Shown one piece after another: positions 46,109 through 55,189 of a stretch of DNA of 64,000 bases. The stretch is taken from contig NZ_CAJGYV010000001.1 of NCBI RefSeq assembly GCF_904846055.1, positions 434,001 through 498,000 on the forward strand, written 5' to 3'. The stretch comes from Psychrobacter ciconiae (GTDB lineage Bacteria; Pseudomonadota; Gammaproteobacteria; Pseudomonadales; Moraxellaceae). Positions within the stretch are counted from its first letter, which is position 1, and the number at the start of each line of letters is the position of its first letter. Position numbers and translations under genes: made by a program. Under the pieces are notes generated by a model. It worked only from the letters and a program-made list of their open reading frames with translations, searched no databases and had not been told where the DNA came from.

Positions 46109-46135
46109 TTGAGAGCCCCGTTCCCAAACTCTCAA
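46109..46135 (+). promoter_or_regulatory. Leader hairpin of rplM (possible L13 operator)
   Basis: TTGAGAG / CTCTCAA form a perfect seven-pair stem around a 13-base loop in the rplM leader, 25 bases before the ATG. In E. coli, L13 represses its own rplM-rpsI mRNA; whether this hairpin is the equivalent operator is inference. Confidence 0.5.
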
Positions 46136-46159
46136 CGAATTTTACTTTAAGGTTTTATC

Positions 46160-46588
46160 ATGAAAACACTTAGTGCAAAACCAGCTGACGTAACCCATGA
46201 GTGGTTTGTCGTCGACGCTGACGGCAAAACGCTAGGCCGCCTAGCCAGCCAAATCGCTCTCCGTCTTCGCGGTAAGCACAAGCCGTCTTATACCCCGCAC
46301 GTTGACACTGGCGACTACATCGTAGTCATCAATGCCGACAAAATCGCGGTGACTGGCAAAAAAGCGCAAGATAAAAAATACTACCGTCATACCGGTTATC
46401 CTGGCGGTATTAAAGAGACCAACTTCACCAAGCTTATCGCTCATAAGCCTGAAGATGTTCTACAAAAAGCAGTGAAAGGCATGCTGCCAAAAGGTCCTCT
46501 TGGCTATGCAATGATTAAAAAATTAAAATTGTATGCCGGAACTGAGCACCCACACACCGCTCAGCAACCAAAAGAACTAGACATCTAA
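46160..46588 (+). CDS. rplM: 50S ribosomal protein L13
   Basis: L13 is an early-assembly protein of the large ribosomal subunit. The 142-residue product matches the family throughout: [54 protein letters not shown] and the highly conserved [22 protein letters not shown] (in pieces [12 protein letters not shown] and MIKKLKLY). AAGGTTTTATC precedes the ATG. It is transcribed with rpsI, ten bases downstream, from the promoter at 46.07 kb. Confidence 0.99.
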   Translation: MKTLSAKPADVTHEWFVVDADGKTLGRLASQIALRLRGKHKPSYTPHVDTGDYIVVINADKIAVTGKKAQDKKYYRHTGYPGGIKETNFTKLIAHKPEDVLQKAVKGMLPKGPLGYAMIKKLKLYAGTEHPHTAQQPKELDI

Positions 46589-46598
46589 GGAGTCACTT

Positions 46599-46985
46599 AT
46601 GGAACGCAATTACGGAACAGGTCGCCGCAAAACGTCTACCGCTCGTGTCTTTTTAGCAAAAGGCAATGGCAGCATCGTCGTAAACGGCAAACCACTTGAC
46701 GAGTACTTTAGCCGTGAAACTTCACGCATGGTGGTTCGTCAGCCATTAGAGTTACTTGACTCAGCTACTGCTTATGACTTTTACATCACTGTAAAAGGCG
46801 GCGGTGTTAGCGGTCAAGCTGGTGCAATCCGTCATGGTATCACCCGCGCGCTTATCGACCTTGACGACGCCAACAAGCCTGCATTAAAAGCCGCTGGCTT
46901 TGTGACTCGTGACTCACGTCAAGTTGAACGTAAGAAATTGGGACTTCGCAAAGCTCGTAAGCGTCCTCAGTTCTCAAAACGTTAA
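46599..46985 (+). CDS. rpsI: 30S ribosomal protein S9
   Basis: S9 is a small-subunit head protein whose C-terminal tail reaches the P-site tRNA. The 128 residues have [15 protein letters not shown] near the start, [19 protein letters not shown] in the middle and the basic end with invariant Arg ([14 protein letters not shown]). AAGGAGTCACTT is a strong ribosome site. It completes the rplM-rpsI operon, with a terminator 60 bases on. Confidence 0.99.
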   Translation: MERNYGTGRRKTSTARVFLAKGNGSIVVNGKPLDEYFSRETSRMVVRQPLELLDSATAYDFYITVKGGGVSGQAGAIRHGITRALIDLDDANKPALKAAGFVTRDSRQVERKKLGLRKARKRPQFSKR

Positions 46986-47043
46986 TTATTTTACGGCGCT
47001 TTTTGGTTATTTGTTTTATGACTTTAAAGCGGCAAAATAATAG

Positions 47044-47077
47044 AAACCTTATAGGCAACCGCTTATAAGGTTTTTTT
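47044..47077 (+). terminator. Intrinsic terminator of rplM-rpsI
   Basis: AAACCTTATA / TATAAGGTTT stem with a ten-base loop and seven T. Confidence 0.92.
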
Positions 47078-47182
47078 ATTGTTAAATAGTTTTAAGCAAA
47101 AACCCGCCAACTCACCCTAAAGCCTTGCAATAATTACTGCGCTGCCCCATCATAAAGCTAAAATGTTAACTAGCCAAATCTT

Positions 47183-48262
47183 ATGAAAGCGCCTGAACAA
47201 TTTGACCCAAAACAGCATCAAGCAAAGCTGACCCCAAAGCCTGCCCAAAATCACAGCGTCGTGATCTCAAAAGATACGCCCAGCGCCACTCAAACCCATA
47301 AGCAAACTGCTATTGCTCAAAAGCAGCCGTTTCAGTGGCAGTTTTTATTGCCTAAATATTGGGGAATTTGGCTGGCGTTTTTGCTCATTTTGCCGATGAT
47401 GTATCTGCCGCTTCGGGTTCAGTTTTGGCTTGGTCGCAAGTTTGGGATTTTGGTTTATCATTTAGCTGCGTCGCGCCGCCGCGATACGTTGATTAATTTA
47501 AAATTGGCATTTCCTGAAAAACCAGAAGTCGAACGCGAGTTGATGGCAAAGCAGGTCTTTGTCAATCAAGGTATTGGGCTTTTTGAAACCTTGTGCGCTT
47601 GGTTTCGCCCTAACATTTTTACCAAAACAGTAACCATCTCAGGGCTTCAGCATTTAATCCAAGCTCAAAACGACGGTCGAGCGGTGATTTTATTAGGCGC
47701 TCATTATACCATGCTGGATTTGGGCGGCTTATTGTGTACCCAGTTTTTTCCTGCCGATTGTATGTACCGACCGCAAAATAACGCGCTGCTTGATTGGTTT
47801 ATTTATAATGGTCGAACCAGTATTTTCGGTAAACAAATCTCAAGCCGCGATATGAAAAGCTTGGTTCAGTCCATCAATGACGGTCATGTGATTTGGTATT
47901 CACCAGACCAAGATTACGGCTTAAAGCAAGGAGTGATGGCGCCATTTTTTGGTATTCCGGCAGCCACAATCACCATGCCTAGACGCCTTGCAAAACTGGG
48001 CAGCAAATCAAAGCCGCCTGCCGTTATGGCGCTACATACCTATCGGCAAACCCCTGATAACCTCCCAAGCGGCAAACGACCGCATTATCATATCACCATC
48101 ACCGAGGCGCTTGATAACTATCCAAGTGCTGATGAAGTCTTTGATGCCACGCGCGTCAATGAAATCCTTGAAGGTCTGATTCGCATTGACCCCACCCAGT
48201 GGATGTGGTTTCACCGCCGCTTTAAAAATAGTGAAAATGGTCGAACTGACATTTATAACTGA
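47183..48262 (+). CDS. lpxL: Lipid A lauroyl-type acyltransferase (LpxL/LpxM family)
   Basis: It adds a secondary acyl chain to the lipid A precursor at the inner membrane. The 359-residue protein has the HX4D catalytic motif in LLGAHYTMLDLGG, followed by DCMYRPQNNALLDWFIYNGR and IWYSPDQDYG, typical of the family. One membrane span (about 57-78) precedes the domain. An N-terminal hydrophilic tail of about 50 residues (Gln/Lys/Thr-rich) is longer than in E. coli LpxL (306 residues). Which acyl chain or position is used cannot be read from sequence. Assigned to LpxL rather than LpxM on general resemblance only. Confidence 0.9.
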   Translation: MKAPEQFDPKQHQAKLTPKPAQNHSVVISKDTPSATQTHKQTAIAQKQPFQWQFLLPKYWGIWLAFLLILPMMYLPLRVQFWLGRKFGILVYHLAASRRRDTLINLKLAFPEKPEVERELMAKQVFVNQGIGLFETLCAWFRPNIFTKTVTISGLQHLIQAQNDGRAVILLGAHYTMLDLGGLLCTQFFPADCMYRPQNNALLDWFIYNGRTSIFGKQISSRDMKSLVQSINDGHVIWYSPDQDYGLKQGVMAPFFGIPAATITMPRRLAKLGSKSKPPAVMALHTYRQTPDNLPSGKRPHYHITITEALDNYPSADEVFDATRVNEILEGLIRIDPTQWMWFHRRFKNSENGRTDIYN

Positions 48263-48264
48263 TT

Positions 48265-48295
48265 AAAATGGCGGCGCTCAATGTCGCCATTTTTT
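48265..48295 (+). terminator. Intrinsic terminator after lpxL
   Basis: AAAATGGCG / CGCCATTTTTT with a ten-base loop, directly past the stop. Confidence 0.88.
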
Positions 48296-48386
48296 GCTAT
48301 ACTATTGCACAATTTTTAGGCTTAATTGACCCGATTACAGCACAAATTTTAATAAAATTCTTGCCATAATAATGATGGAATACCCT

Positions 48387-49472
48387 ATGACTTTAGAATC
48401 GACCACGGCGGAAAGTGCCAGCGACAACACCTCTGCCCCAAAGCTTATTTTAACCGGAATTACGCCAAGTGGAATCCCGCACCTTGGCAACTATGTCGGT
48501 GCCATTCGCCCTGCCATTGAAGCCATTAAAAATAGTAATGACGATGCGTTTTTCTTTTTGTCAGATTACCACGCTATTGTTAAATGTCATGACCCTGCCA
48601 TCGTTCATGAGTCCACCAAAGCCATTGCTGCCACTTGGCTTGCCTGTGGTCTTGACCCTGAGCGCGTGACCTTTTACCGCCAATCAGACATCCCTGAAAT
48701 CCCCGAGCTTGCTTGGATTTTAAATTGCTCTTGCGCTAAGGGGCTGATGAACCGTGCCCATGCTTATAAAGCGGCGGTTGATTTAAACTTAGAAAAAACC
48801 GATGTGGATGCCGACCACGGCGTTTCGATGGGACTGTTTGGCTATCCGGTCTTGATGGCGGCTGACATCTTGATGTTTAATGCCACTCACGTTCCGGTGG
48901 GTCGCGACCAAATTCAGCATATCGAAATGGCGCGCGATATTGCAGGGACGTTTAATCACAGATATAAAGCGTTATTTACCTTGCCAAGCGCGGTTGTTGA
49001 CGATGATATCCCACTGCTTACAGGACTTGACGGTCGCAAGATGAGTAAAAGCTATAACAACACCATTCCGTTATTTGGTGAATTAAATCCCCAAGTCAGC
49101 TCCGAAAAGCAGATGCAAAAAGCCATCATGCGCATTGTTACCAACTCGCAATTGCCAGATGAGCCTAAAAACCCTGACGACTCGTCCATTTTTGAGATTT
49201 ATAGAGCCTTTGCCACCCCTGATGAAATCAGGGATTTGCGGGCTCAGTTTGAAGCTGGAATCGCTTGGGGCGATGCCAAAGAAGCGTTATTCAACAAAAT
49301 TAATGATGAAATTAGCCCTTACCGCGAGCGCTATGAATATCTTATGAGTCATCCTAAAGAGCTTGAGGAAATCTTGCAAATGGGCGCGGCAAAAGCACGC
49401 CGTCATAGTAAAAAGCAGCTAGATAAAGCGCGCCGAGCGATTGGAATCAAGCCGCTTGCTAAATTAAAATAG
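48387..49472 (+). CDS. trpS: Tryptophanyl-tRNA synthetase
   Basis: TrpS charges tRNA-Trp (class Ic, dimeric, cytoplasmic). The 361 residues contain the HIGH equivalent [28 protein letters not shown], the tryptophan-site [30 protein letters not shown] and the KMSKS loop [10 protein letters not shown]. An extra Ser/Thr/Ala-rich tail of about 20 residues precedes the core. ATGs at 48372 and 48375 are in frame, but TGGA eight bases before 48387 supports the latter. It is followed by scpA (nine bases) and scpB, an operon shared by related gammaproteobacteria. Confidence 0.97.
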   Translation: MTLESTTAESASDNTSAPKLILTGITPSGIPHLGNYVGAIRPAIEAIKNSNDDAFFFLSDYHAIVKCHDPAIVHESTKAIAATWLACGLDPERVTFYRQSDIPEIPELAWILNCSCAKGLMNRAHAYKAAVDLNLEKTDVDADHGVSMGLFGYPVLMAADILMFNATHVPVGRDQIQHIEMARDIAGTFNHRYKALFTLPSAVVDDDIPLLTGLDGRKMSKSYNNTIPLFGELNPQVSSEKQMQKAIMRIVTNSQLPDEPKNPDDSSIFEIYRAFATPDEIRDLRAQFEAGIAWGDAKEALFNKINDEISPYRERYEYLMSHPKELEEILQMGAAKARRHSKKQLDKARRAIGIKPLAKLK

Positions 49473-49481
49473 TTCACCTCG

Positions 49482-50315
49482 ATGACCAATTTAGCAACAA
49501 GAGCGCCAAATCAGCCGGATTCTGATTTGGCGCTGCGCATTTATCAAACGCCGATCAATAAGCTGCCGGAGGATTTATACATTCCGCCGCAAGCGTTTGC
49601 CATTTGGCTTGAGCAGTTTGAAGGACCGTTAGATTTTTTGTTGTACTTGGTCAAAAAGAACAACATGGACGTCACCACGATGGCGATTTTGCCGATTACT
49701 GAGCAGTATTTGGCTTATATTAATAAACTTGATACCAGCCATTTTGAATTGGCAGGCGATTACTTATTGATGGCGTCAACACTGATTGCCATAAAAACGG
49801 CGCTGCTGTTGCCCAAACCACAAGTTGCCAATGATGACCGCGACCCAAAAGCGGAACTGATTGAACGGCTAGAGGCTTATGCGCAAATTAAAAATGCCAG
49901 TAGTCGCCTTAATAATCTGGCTCGACTTGAGCGCGATGTGTTTTTAGCCCTTGCCAGTCCGCCAAATCAAGACGCAATCAATGCTTGTTTGCCAAAACTT
50001 TCCCCTGACTTATTAACCGCAAGTCTGATTTTAATGCAGCAGCGACCGGATTACCAGTTGCATTCGGTCAAAGTCGATGCCGTGCCGCTTGCTGAGCGTA
50101 TCGTCAGCATCAGCAGTCAACTGCAACGCTCCGGAAGTAAGTCATTTTTTGAGCTGCTTGATAAGTCTCAAGGCAGTTTGGGCGTGGTGGTCAGCTTTGT
50201 AGCTATTTTAGAGTTGATTAAACGGCAATCGATTGCTTTAATGACACCTCACGACTTGCAAGATGTTGATATCCAATTGACTGAGTTGTGCCTTGAATGG
50301 CAACCCAAATCATAA
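49482..50315 (+). CDS. scpA: Segregation and condensation protein A
   Basis: ScpA is the kleisin that bridges SMC heads in the Smc-ScpAB condensin. The 277-residue protein has the N-terminal kleisin motif FEGPLDFLLYLVKKNNMDV (about 46-64), ELAGDYLLMASTLIAIKTALLLP, and a C-terminal winged-helix-like region with VVSFVAILELIKRQSIAL. A 45-residue leader before the kleisin motif is somewhat long. No strong ribosome site is seen; coupling to trpS is likely from the nine-base gap. Confidence 0.95.
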   Translation: MTNLATRAPNQPDSDLALRIYQTPINKLPEDLYIPPQAFAIWLEQFEGPLDFLLYLVKKNNMDVTTMAILPITEQYLAYINKLDTSHFELAGDYLLMASTLIAIKTALLLPKPQVANDDRDPKAELIERLEAYAQIKNASSRLNNLARLERDVFLALASPPNQDAINACLPKLSPDLLTASLILMQQRPDYQLHSVKVDAVPLAERIVSISSQLQRSGSKSFFELLDKSQGSLGVVVSFVAILELIKRQSIALMTPHDLQDVDIQLTELCLEWQPKS

Positions 50316-50330
50316 TTACTGTTTTAAACT

Positions 50331-50918
50331 ATGACTGAAAACTCTAAAAACCTGCCCAAAACAACCTCAGCATTTTTGCAAAATCAGCAAAACCTTCAGC
50401 TTACAAGCCGGCAAATCGAAGCGCTACTTCACGCCTCGGACGCGCCGTTAACGGAAGCCTTTTTAAAAAAGCAGCTGTCATTAACCAACTTACAACTTGA
50501 GCAAGCGCTGAGCCTCTTGCAAGAGCGCTTAAGCCAAGGCAGTTTAACTTTAAATAAAACCGCAAGCGGCTACCGATTGCAAATTGCCGACCACTTTAGC
50601 CCCCTTATTCAGCGCGTATTTCCGCAGCGACAAGAACGCTTAAGCCAAGCCTTGCTTGAAACCTTAAGCATCATTGCTTATAAACAGCCGGTGACCCGCG
50701 GTGATATTGAGCAGATTCGCGGCGTGACGCTATCCAGTCAAATCTTGCGGCAACTGTTTGACAAAGGCTGGATTAAAGAATCAGGATTTAAAGACACGCT
50801 TGGCAGACCGGCGCTGCTTCATACCACGCCGCTATTTTTAGATGTGTTTGGGCTTTCAAGTTTAGATGAATTGCCAGAGCTTCCTAATATTCAAGCTTTA
50901 GCAGAGTTTAACCATTAA
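50331..50918 (+). CDS. scpB: Segregation and condensation protein B
   Basis: ScpB dimers bind the ScpA linker in the condensin complex. The 195 residues hold the two winged helices of the family: IEALLHASDAPLTEAFLKKQ at the start, and SQALLETLSIIAYKQPVTRGDIEQIRGV (in pieces LLETLSIIAYKQPVTRG and DIEQIRGV), followed by LRQLFDKGWIKESG and LGRPALLHTTPLFLDVFGL. It starts 15 bases after scpA and ends the trpS-scpA-scpB unit at a terminator. Confidence 0.95.
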   Translation: MTENSKNLPKTTSAFLQNQQNLQLTSRQIEALLHASDAPLTEAFLKKQLSLTNLQLEQALSLLQERLSQGSLTLNKTASGYRLQIADHFSPLIQRVFPQRQERLSQALLETLSIIAYKQPVTRGDIEQIRGVTLSSQILRQLFDKGWIKESGFKDTLGRPALLHTTPLFLDVFGLSSLDELPELPNIQALAEFNH

Positions 50919-50951
50919 AAAAGGCGCAATTTTAGCAAACGCGCCTTTTTT
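50917..50951. terminator. Bidirectional terminator between scpB and wzi
   Basis: AAAAAAGGCGC / GCGCCTTTTTT stem overlapping the scpB stop codon; separates the core region from the glycan locus. Confidence 0.92.
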
Positions 50952-50975
50952 GAAACAGCAATTTTAAATTTAGTC

Positions 50976-52415
50976 TTAACGGTAAGTCAATTCAAGACCA
51001 ACGCCTGCGCCAATATCTGTAGAATTGATATCCGAATCCACTGCCCAAAGCCGCGTATTAATCAACGCTTGCGGCTGCCATTGGTGCGACCACGTCAAAT
51101 CAACGACTTTAAGCTTATCCGTCGTTGGAAACGCTTGGTTGATATCATTATCCGCTTGATTCACTTTGGCATACTGCAATTTTGCAGTTACAAAATCCTC
51201 AGGACTCACCCAAAGCTTACCACCAACAGAAACGCTTTCAGCATCCCCGCCAAGCGGATGCCCTAACGGATAACCTTGCTGATAATAGCCATCTTTATAA
51301 ATCGAGTGGTTATAAGAAATGTTGCGAACATGACCATTGGTTCGCGTATCCGTATATTCAGCATAAAGCTGATAGGGCATATCATTAATTTGTGAAGCAT
51401 AATCTGCGCCTGCCAAATACATTTTTTTGGATGGCAATCCGCCGGCTTCATCTTCACCAACATAAGAAGCATAAATTCCCGCAGGCGTTTGCGTGAGCGG
51501 TGCAAGATTAAATCTTAAATCAAAACCAGCAAGTTGATTTGCTGGGTCTTCTTTGCCGGTATCGCCATTGTCGCGAAGTCCGGTAAGCGCATCAACAAAC
51601 GATGATAAGCTTCTTGGCTGACCCTCACCGCCCCAAATAAAAGTTCGCGACGCGCCGGCTTCAAGCCACGGCCAAGGGTTGGCTGTCAAGCGCATCCCAA
51701 ATAGGTTAGCGTCAGGTGCTGAGGTGTAATCCTCAAGCTGGCCTGCAAACAGCTGATATTGCCAAGGTCCGACCCACGAAAAATATTTTGACGTCGGCGC
51801 GGTTTGCTCATCACGCTGCATGGTAAATCCGGTTACCGGTCGGGTAGCATCACCGCGAATCAAACTGCCTTCGTGACCTGGGCCCCACCAAGCAGGGATT
51901 TTTCCCGCGATCAGCCACTGGTTCAAAGCTTTACCCGCTAGGTATGAGCCATCAAAATCAACTGTACTGTCGTCAATCAGATCATCATTTTTAACGCGTG
52001 CTTTAAGATTAAACTCCCAATCTTGCTCACTAAGCCCGAGTCCAAAAACTGCCTCTTGACCTGCTGTTTTATCATCAGCAAAGTTTTGCGGCAGGGCTTC
52101 ACGGTCCGTTTGCACGTAAGCATCAACCGTTGCTTTAACGCCCTCTCTACCGTAATCGTTTAGCGTTGATTGAACCGAAGCTATGACTTGCTGCTGAGTC
52201 TGATTGGCTATATTGGCCGCGGCTAAAGCGCGTTTAATCTCGTTACCTGTTAACGGCCACGTGCTTGTGCTGATTTGAATGACGCCTTGAGCATTCAGCC
52301 AATCTAAATCTGACTTTAGCTTCATGTCATTCATATATAAGTTTTGCGCGGATACTAAGGTTGAGAGCAATCCTGCACCAAGCAATAAGCTGATTTGTTT
52401 ATACATAGTCATCAC
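50976..52415 (-). CDS. wzi: Capsule assembly outer-membrane protein, Wzi family
   Basis: Wzi is an outer-membrane beta-barrel lectin that attaches group 1-type capsule to the cell surface. The 479-residue protein begins with a signal peptide (ISLLLGAGLLSTLVSAQ). Next comes the Wzi-type helical N-terminus (MNDMKLKSDLDWLNAQGVIQISTSTWPLTGNEI, in pieces SDLDWLNAQGVIQ and STWPLTGNEI), and the barrel has GKIPAWWGPGHEGSLIRGDATRPVTG and SWVGPWQYQLFAGQLEDY. Its last residues (VGLELTYR) end in an aromatic-Arg, roughly like a barrel C-terminus. It is the last gene of the minus-strand glycan locus, 30 bases after the aminotransferase. Confidence 0.92.
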   Translation of the reverse strand: MMTMYKQISLLLGAGLLSTLVSAQNLYMNDMKLKSDLDWLNAQGVIQISTSTWPLTGNEIKRALAAANIANQTQQQVIASVQSTLNDYGREGVKATVDAYVQTDREALPQNFADDKTAGQEAVFGLGLSEQDWEFNLKARVKNDDLIDDSTVDFDGSYLAGKALNQWLIAGKIPAWWGPGHEGSLIRGDATRPVTGFTMQRDEQTAPTSKYFSWVGPWQYQLFAGQLEDYTSAPDANLFGMRLTANPWPWLEAGASRTFIWGGEGQPRSLSSFVDALTGLRDNGDTGKEDPANQLAGFDLRFNLAPLTQTPAGIYASYVGEDEAGGLPSKKMYLAGADYASQINDMPYQLYAEYTDTRTNGHVRNISYNHSIYKDGYYQQGYPLGHPLGGDAESVSVGGKLWVSPEDFVTAKLQYAKVNQADNDINQAFPTTDKLKVVDLTWSHQWQPQALINTRLWAVDSDINSTDIGAGVGLELTYR

Positions 52416-52445
52416 TTTTTAATAAATTAATAAAGTCTACAGTAT

Positions 52446-53657
52446 TTATGCTGCTGAATCGGCTTCGATTTGGCTAAATACTGCATTTATTGCTTGAGTA
52501 GTTACCGCGATCTCGCTATCGGTCAACGTGGGATGAACCAAAAACATCAGGCTCGTCTCCCCCAACTGCTTTGCCACCGGCAGGCGCGATTTTGGTCGCA
52601 ATCCCGTATCATCAAAGGCTTTTTCTAAATACACTTCAGAAGCTGACCCTGAATAACACGGTACACCAAGCGCGTTTATTTCATTGATAATCCGGTCACG
52701 TGACCACTTGGCAGGTAAGTTATTTGGATTGACATAAACGTAAAGCTTATAATAAGCATGAGTGCAATCGGCAAATTCAGCTGACGTTTCAAGCGTTGGT
52801 ACGGTCAAATAGCCTTTGTCTTCCCAAGTTTTGCAAGCAGTTAAAATCGCTTGCGCGTTCTTAGTACGTTTTGCTGTCCAATCGCGCATTTGCTCAAGCT
52901 GAATTCGTCCAATGACTGCTTGCATTTCCATCATTCGCCAGTTGGTACCAAAGCTTTCATGAAGCCATCGGTAGCCGGGCGGATGCTCAGTCTCGTACAC
53001 GGCTTTATAGCTTTTGCCATGGTCTTTAAACGCCCACATCTTGCGCCAAAGTTCTTCATCATTGGTGGTGACCATACCGCCCTCACCGCCTGTGGTCATG
53101 ATTTTATCCTGACAAAAGCTCCAAGCGCCAACATGACCAATACTACCAACGCTGCGACCTTTATAGCGCGCGCCATGGGCTTGAGCACAATCTTCAATGA
53201 CAAATAAATCATGCTCATCAGCTAGCGCCATGATACCATCCATATCGCAAGGCCAACCGGCTAAATGAACACAAATAATTGCGCGCGTTTTATCGGTCAT
53301 TACCGCGCGGATGGTATCGGGCGTAATATTTCCTGTGTCGGCGTCAATCTCGGCAAAAACAGGGGTCGCACCTATATTAACCACACAAGAAATGCTGGCA
53401 ATAAAGGTTCGCGGCGTCACGATAACTTCATCACCTTCACCGATATCAAGTGCTTGAAGCGCCACATCAAGAGCAAGCGTGCCGTTACCTAGCGCAATCG
53501 CAAAGCGGCTGTCTGCCCAATTGGCAAACTCTTTTTCAAACTTTCGGCACTCCTCCCCCGTCCAATAGTTGACTTTATTAGACAAAAGCACTTGGCTTAC
53601 CGCATCAGCCTCAGCTTGAGTGAAACTTGGCCACGGTGAAAACTTGGTATTGAGCAT
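52446..53657 (-). CDS. DegT/DnrJ/EryC1 family sugar-nucleotide aminotransferase
   Basis: This PLP-dependent aminotransferase acts on nucleotide-linked keto-sugars. The 403 residues show NGTLALDVALQAL, VIVTPRTFIASISCVVNIGA, VIEDCAQAHGARYKGRSVGS (Asp156) and the internal aldimine lysine Lys185 (FCQDKIMTTGGEGGM). With the PglC- and PglD-like genes next to it, the likely role is amination at C4 of a UDP-4-keto-6-deoxy-HexNAc, giving the precursor of a bacillosamine/QuiNAc4NAc-type first sugar. The matching 4,6-dehydratase is not in the window, so the substrate is inferred. A DUF4184 gene intervenes between it and the acetyltransferase. Confidence 0.9.
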   Translation of the reverse strand: MLNTKFSPWPSFTQAEADAVSQVLLSNKVNYWTGEECRKFEKEFANWADSRFAIALGNGTLALDVALQALDIGEGDEVIVTPRTFIASISCVVNIGATPVFAEIDADTGNITPDTIRAVMTDKTRAIICVHLAGWPCDMDGIMALADEHDLFVIEDCAQAHGARYKGRSVGSIGHVGAWSFCQDKIMTTGGEGGMVTTNDEELWRKMWAFKDHGKSYKAVYETEHPPGYRWLHESFGTNWRMMEMQAVIGRIQLEQMRDWTAKRTKNAQAILTACKTWEDKGYLTVPTLETSAEFADCTHAYYKLYVYVNPNNLPAKWSRDRIINEINALGVPCYSGSASEVYLEKAFDDTGLRPKSRLPVAKQLGETSLMFLVHPTLTDSEIAVTTQAINAVFSQIEADSAA

Positions 53658-53679
53658 AATGCCGCCTTAATATGAAAAA

Positions 53680-54510
53680 TTACTTATAAAAAAAGAATTG
53701 AAGTTTTTGAAACTGATAATAAAGCTTAAAGGTAACGGCATAAGCCACCATGCTCAGCATACCACCTTGCATCACGCCTACCAAGACCTTTGCAAAAAAA
53801 CCATAATGATCGCTTACATTCAGCTGCCCAGACCCAAGTCCTGCAAGAGCACCGCCTACAATGCTGCTTGACGCAACGGCTGACATAACCAGCAAACTTA
53901 AATACCGCTTTGACTTTTTATCGCTGTCTTTGATTAAAGAATATGAGTTTAAAGTGCGCTTAAATTCTTGTAAGCGCTGAAAACCAAATCGAGCCAGCCA
54001 CGCCAGCGCAATAATGGAAGTCAAGTATTGCAGCACTCTAGCGCCGCTCATGGCTTCCAAATAAGGCAGCTTAACCTCTGACTGTAGCCATAAAAACTGC
54101 TTAGCAATAAAGCCATCACTATGCGTCGTGCCATCCCAAATCAGATGCGTCGCGGCACCTAACATCAGCCCTAATGCTATTTTTAACCAAAATACCAATC
54201 GGTCTTTAAGCGGATAATATTTTCGCTCTTTTAGCGCTATATAATCGCCTTTGATAAGCCAAGGTACAATCAACGCTGTAACTGCCGGCCGTACTAACCA
54301 GTGCCAAACTGAAAAAACAACGAGACCGCTTGGCAAACAATAACTGATAATCCCTGACCAGTCATGCGACTTTTGCGACAGCTTAGAGGAGCTTCCTAAC
54401 ACATAAGGCAAATCAGGCAGCATCGTTCCTATCATTAACGCTTCAAAATTAAGCCATTTTGAGCGGTAAAAAGGAATAGCGGCTGCCAAATGTGATATGG
54501 TAAATGCCAT
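53680..54510 (-). CDS. DUF4184 family multi-spanning membrane protein
   Basis: The function is unknown. The 276-residue protein has five to six hydrophobic spans and the DUF4184 start AFTISHLAAAIPFYRSKWLNF, then GTMLPDLPYVL. The HxxxxxP, PDLPY and ATHLIWDGTTHSDGF elements carry conserved His and Asp residues, suggesting a metal-dependent membrane hydrolase like YdjM relatives. The C-terminal about 100 residues are another pair of spans with a short coiled segment. It is embedded tightly (22-23 base gaps either side) between acetyltransferase and aminotransferase genes, so it is transcribed with the glycan genes. A part in lipid-carrier or glycan turnover is possible but unproven. Confidence 0.85.
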   Translation of the reverse strand: MAFTISHLAAAIPFYRSKWLNFEALMIGTMLPDLPYVLGSSSKLSQKSHDWSGIISYCLPSGLVVFSVWHWLVRPAVTALIVPWLIKGDYIALKERKYYPLKDRLVFWLKIALGLMLGAATHLIWDGTTHSDGFIAKQFLWLQSEVKLPYLEAMSGARVLQYLTSIIALAWLARFGFQRLQEFKRTLNSYSLIKDSDKKSKRYLSLLVMSAVASSSIVGGALAGLGSGQLNVSDHYGFFAKVLVGVMQGGMLSMVAYAVTFKLYYQFQKLQFFFYK

Positions 54511-54532
54511 TGCTTGCCTTAAATTTACAATA

Positions 54533-55189
54533 TTATGGCTTTATCAGTGGTCTCGCTGGATTTCCCACCACCACTGCTCCTGCCGGAACATCTTTAGTAA
54601 CTACCGCGCCCATCCCCACGATAGCACCTTTACCGATAATCAATGGCTTATCCGGCGTGCCTTGTTTAATCACAGCCCCTGCCCCAATATAAGCATGGTC
54701 TTCAATATGGATGTTGCCATTGCAGTTTACGCGAGGGGCAAAGGTGACAAAATCGCCAATCACGCAGTCATGCTCGACGTAACTATATAAATTGGCATGA
54801 AAACACTTTCCAATGGTTACGTTTGCGCCGATGGTCACAAACGGGCTCAATGCAGCGCCCTCAGCAATCGTTACCCCATCCATAATAATGGTTGAGGCAT
54901 CTTGAACGTGCCAGATTGTGATATTATCAGCAGTTAGTTTTTCAGCAATTTTTTGCCGAATGCGGCTGTTTGCAATCGCAATCAATACTGATTTTTGTGA
55001 TGCTGGCAAGCGCTTAAACTGCTCATAATTCATCGCCTGATAACCATTAACTTCTGACGTAGACGTCAACGCATCATCAATAAATACAAGGCTGCTATTT
55101 GGCGCAGTTCGCTTCACTTGACTTGCAGCAATTGGCATCAAGCTGCGACCACAGCCGGACGCGCCATAAACGGCAAATGAGGCAGTCAT
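54533..55189 (-). CDS. PglD/NeuD-like sugar O- or N-acetyltransferase
   Basis: It has a left-handed beta-helix acetyltransferase with an N-terminal nucleotide-sugar binding fold. The 218 residues start MTASFAVYGASGCGRSLMP, a Rossmann-like site. From about 100 the hexapeptide repeats follow (IIMDGVTIAEGAALSPFVTI, IGANVTIGKCFHANLYSYV), with probable catalytic His140 in VEHDCVIGDFVTF and the closing IGKGAIVGMGAVVTKDVP. By likeness to PglD and Acinetobacter WeeI it would acetylate the 4-amino group made by the aminotransferase. Its ATG overlaps the PglC-like stop codon. Confidence 0.92.
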   Translation of the reverse strand: MTASFAVYGASGCGRSLMPIAASQVKRTAPNSSLVFIDDALTSTSEVNGYQAMNYEQFKRLPASQKSVLIAIANSRIRQKIAEKLTADNITIWHVQDASTIIMDGVTIAEGAALSPFVTIGANVTIGKCFHANLYSYVEHDCVIGDFVTFAPRVNCNGNIHIEDHAYIGAGAVIKQGTPDKPLIIGKGAIVGMGAVVTKDVPAGAVVVGNPARPLIKP

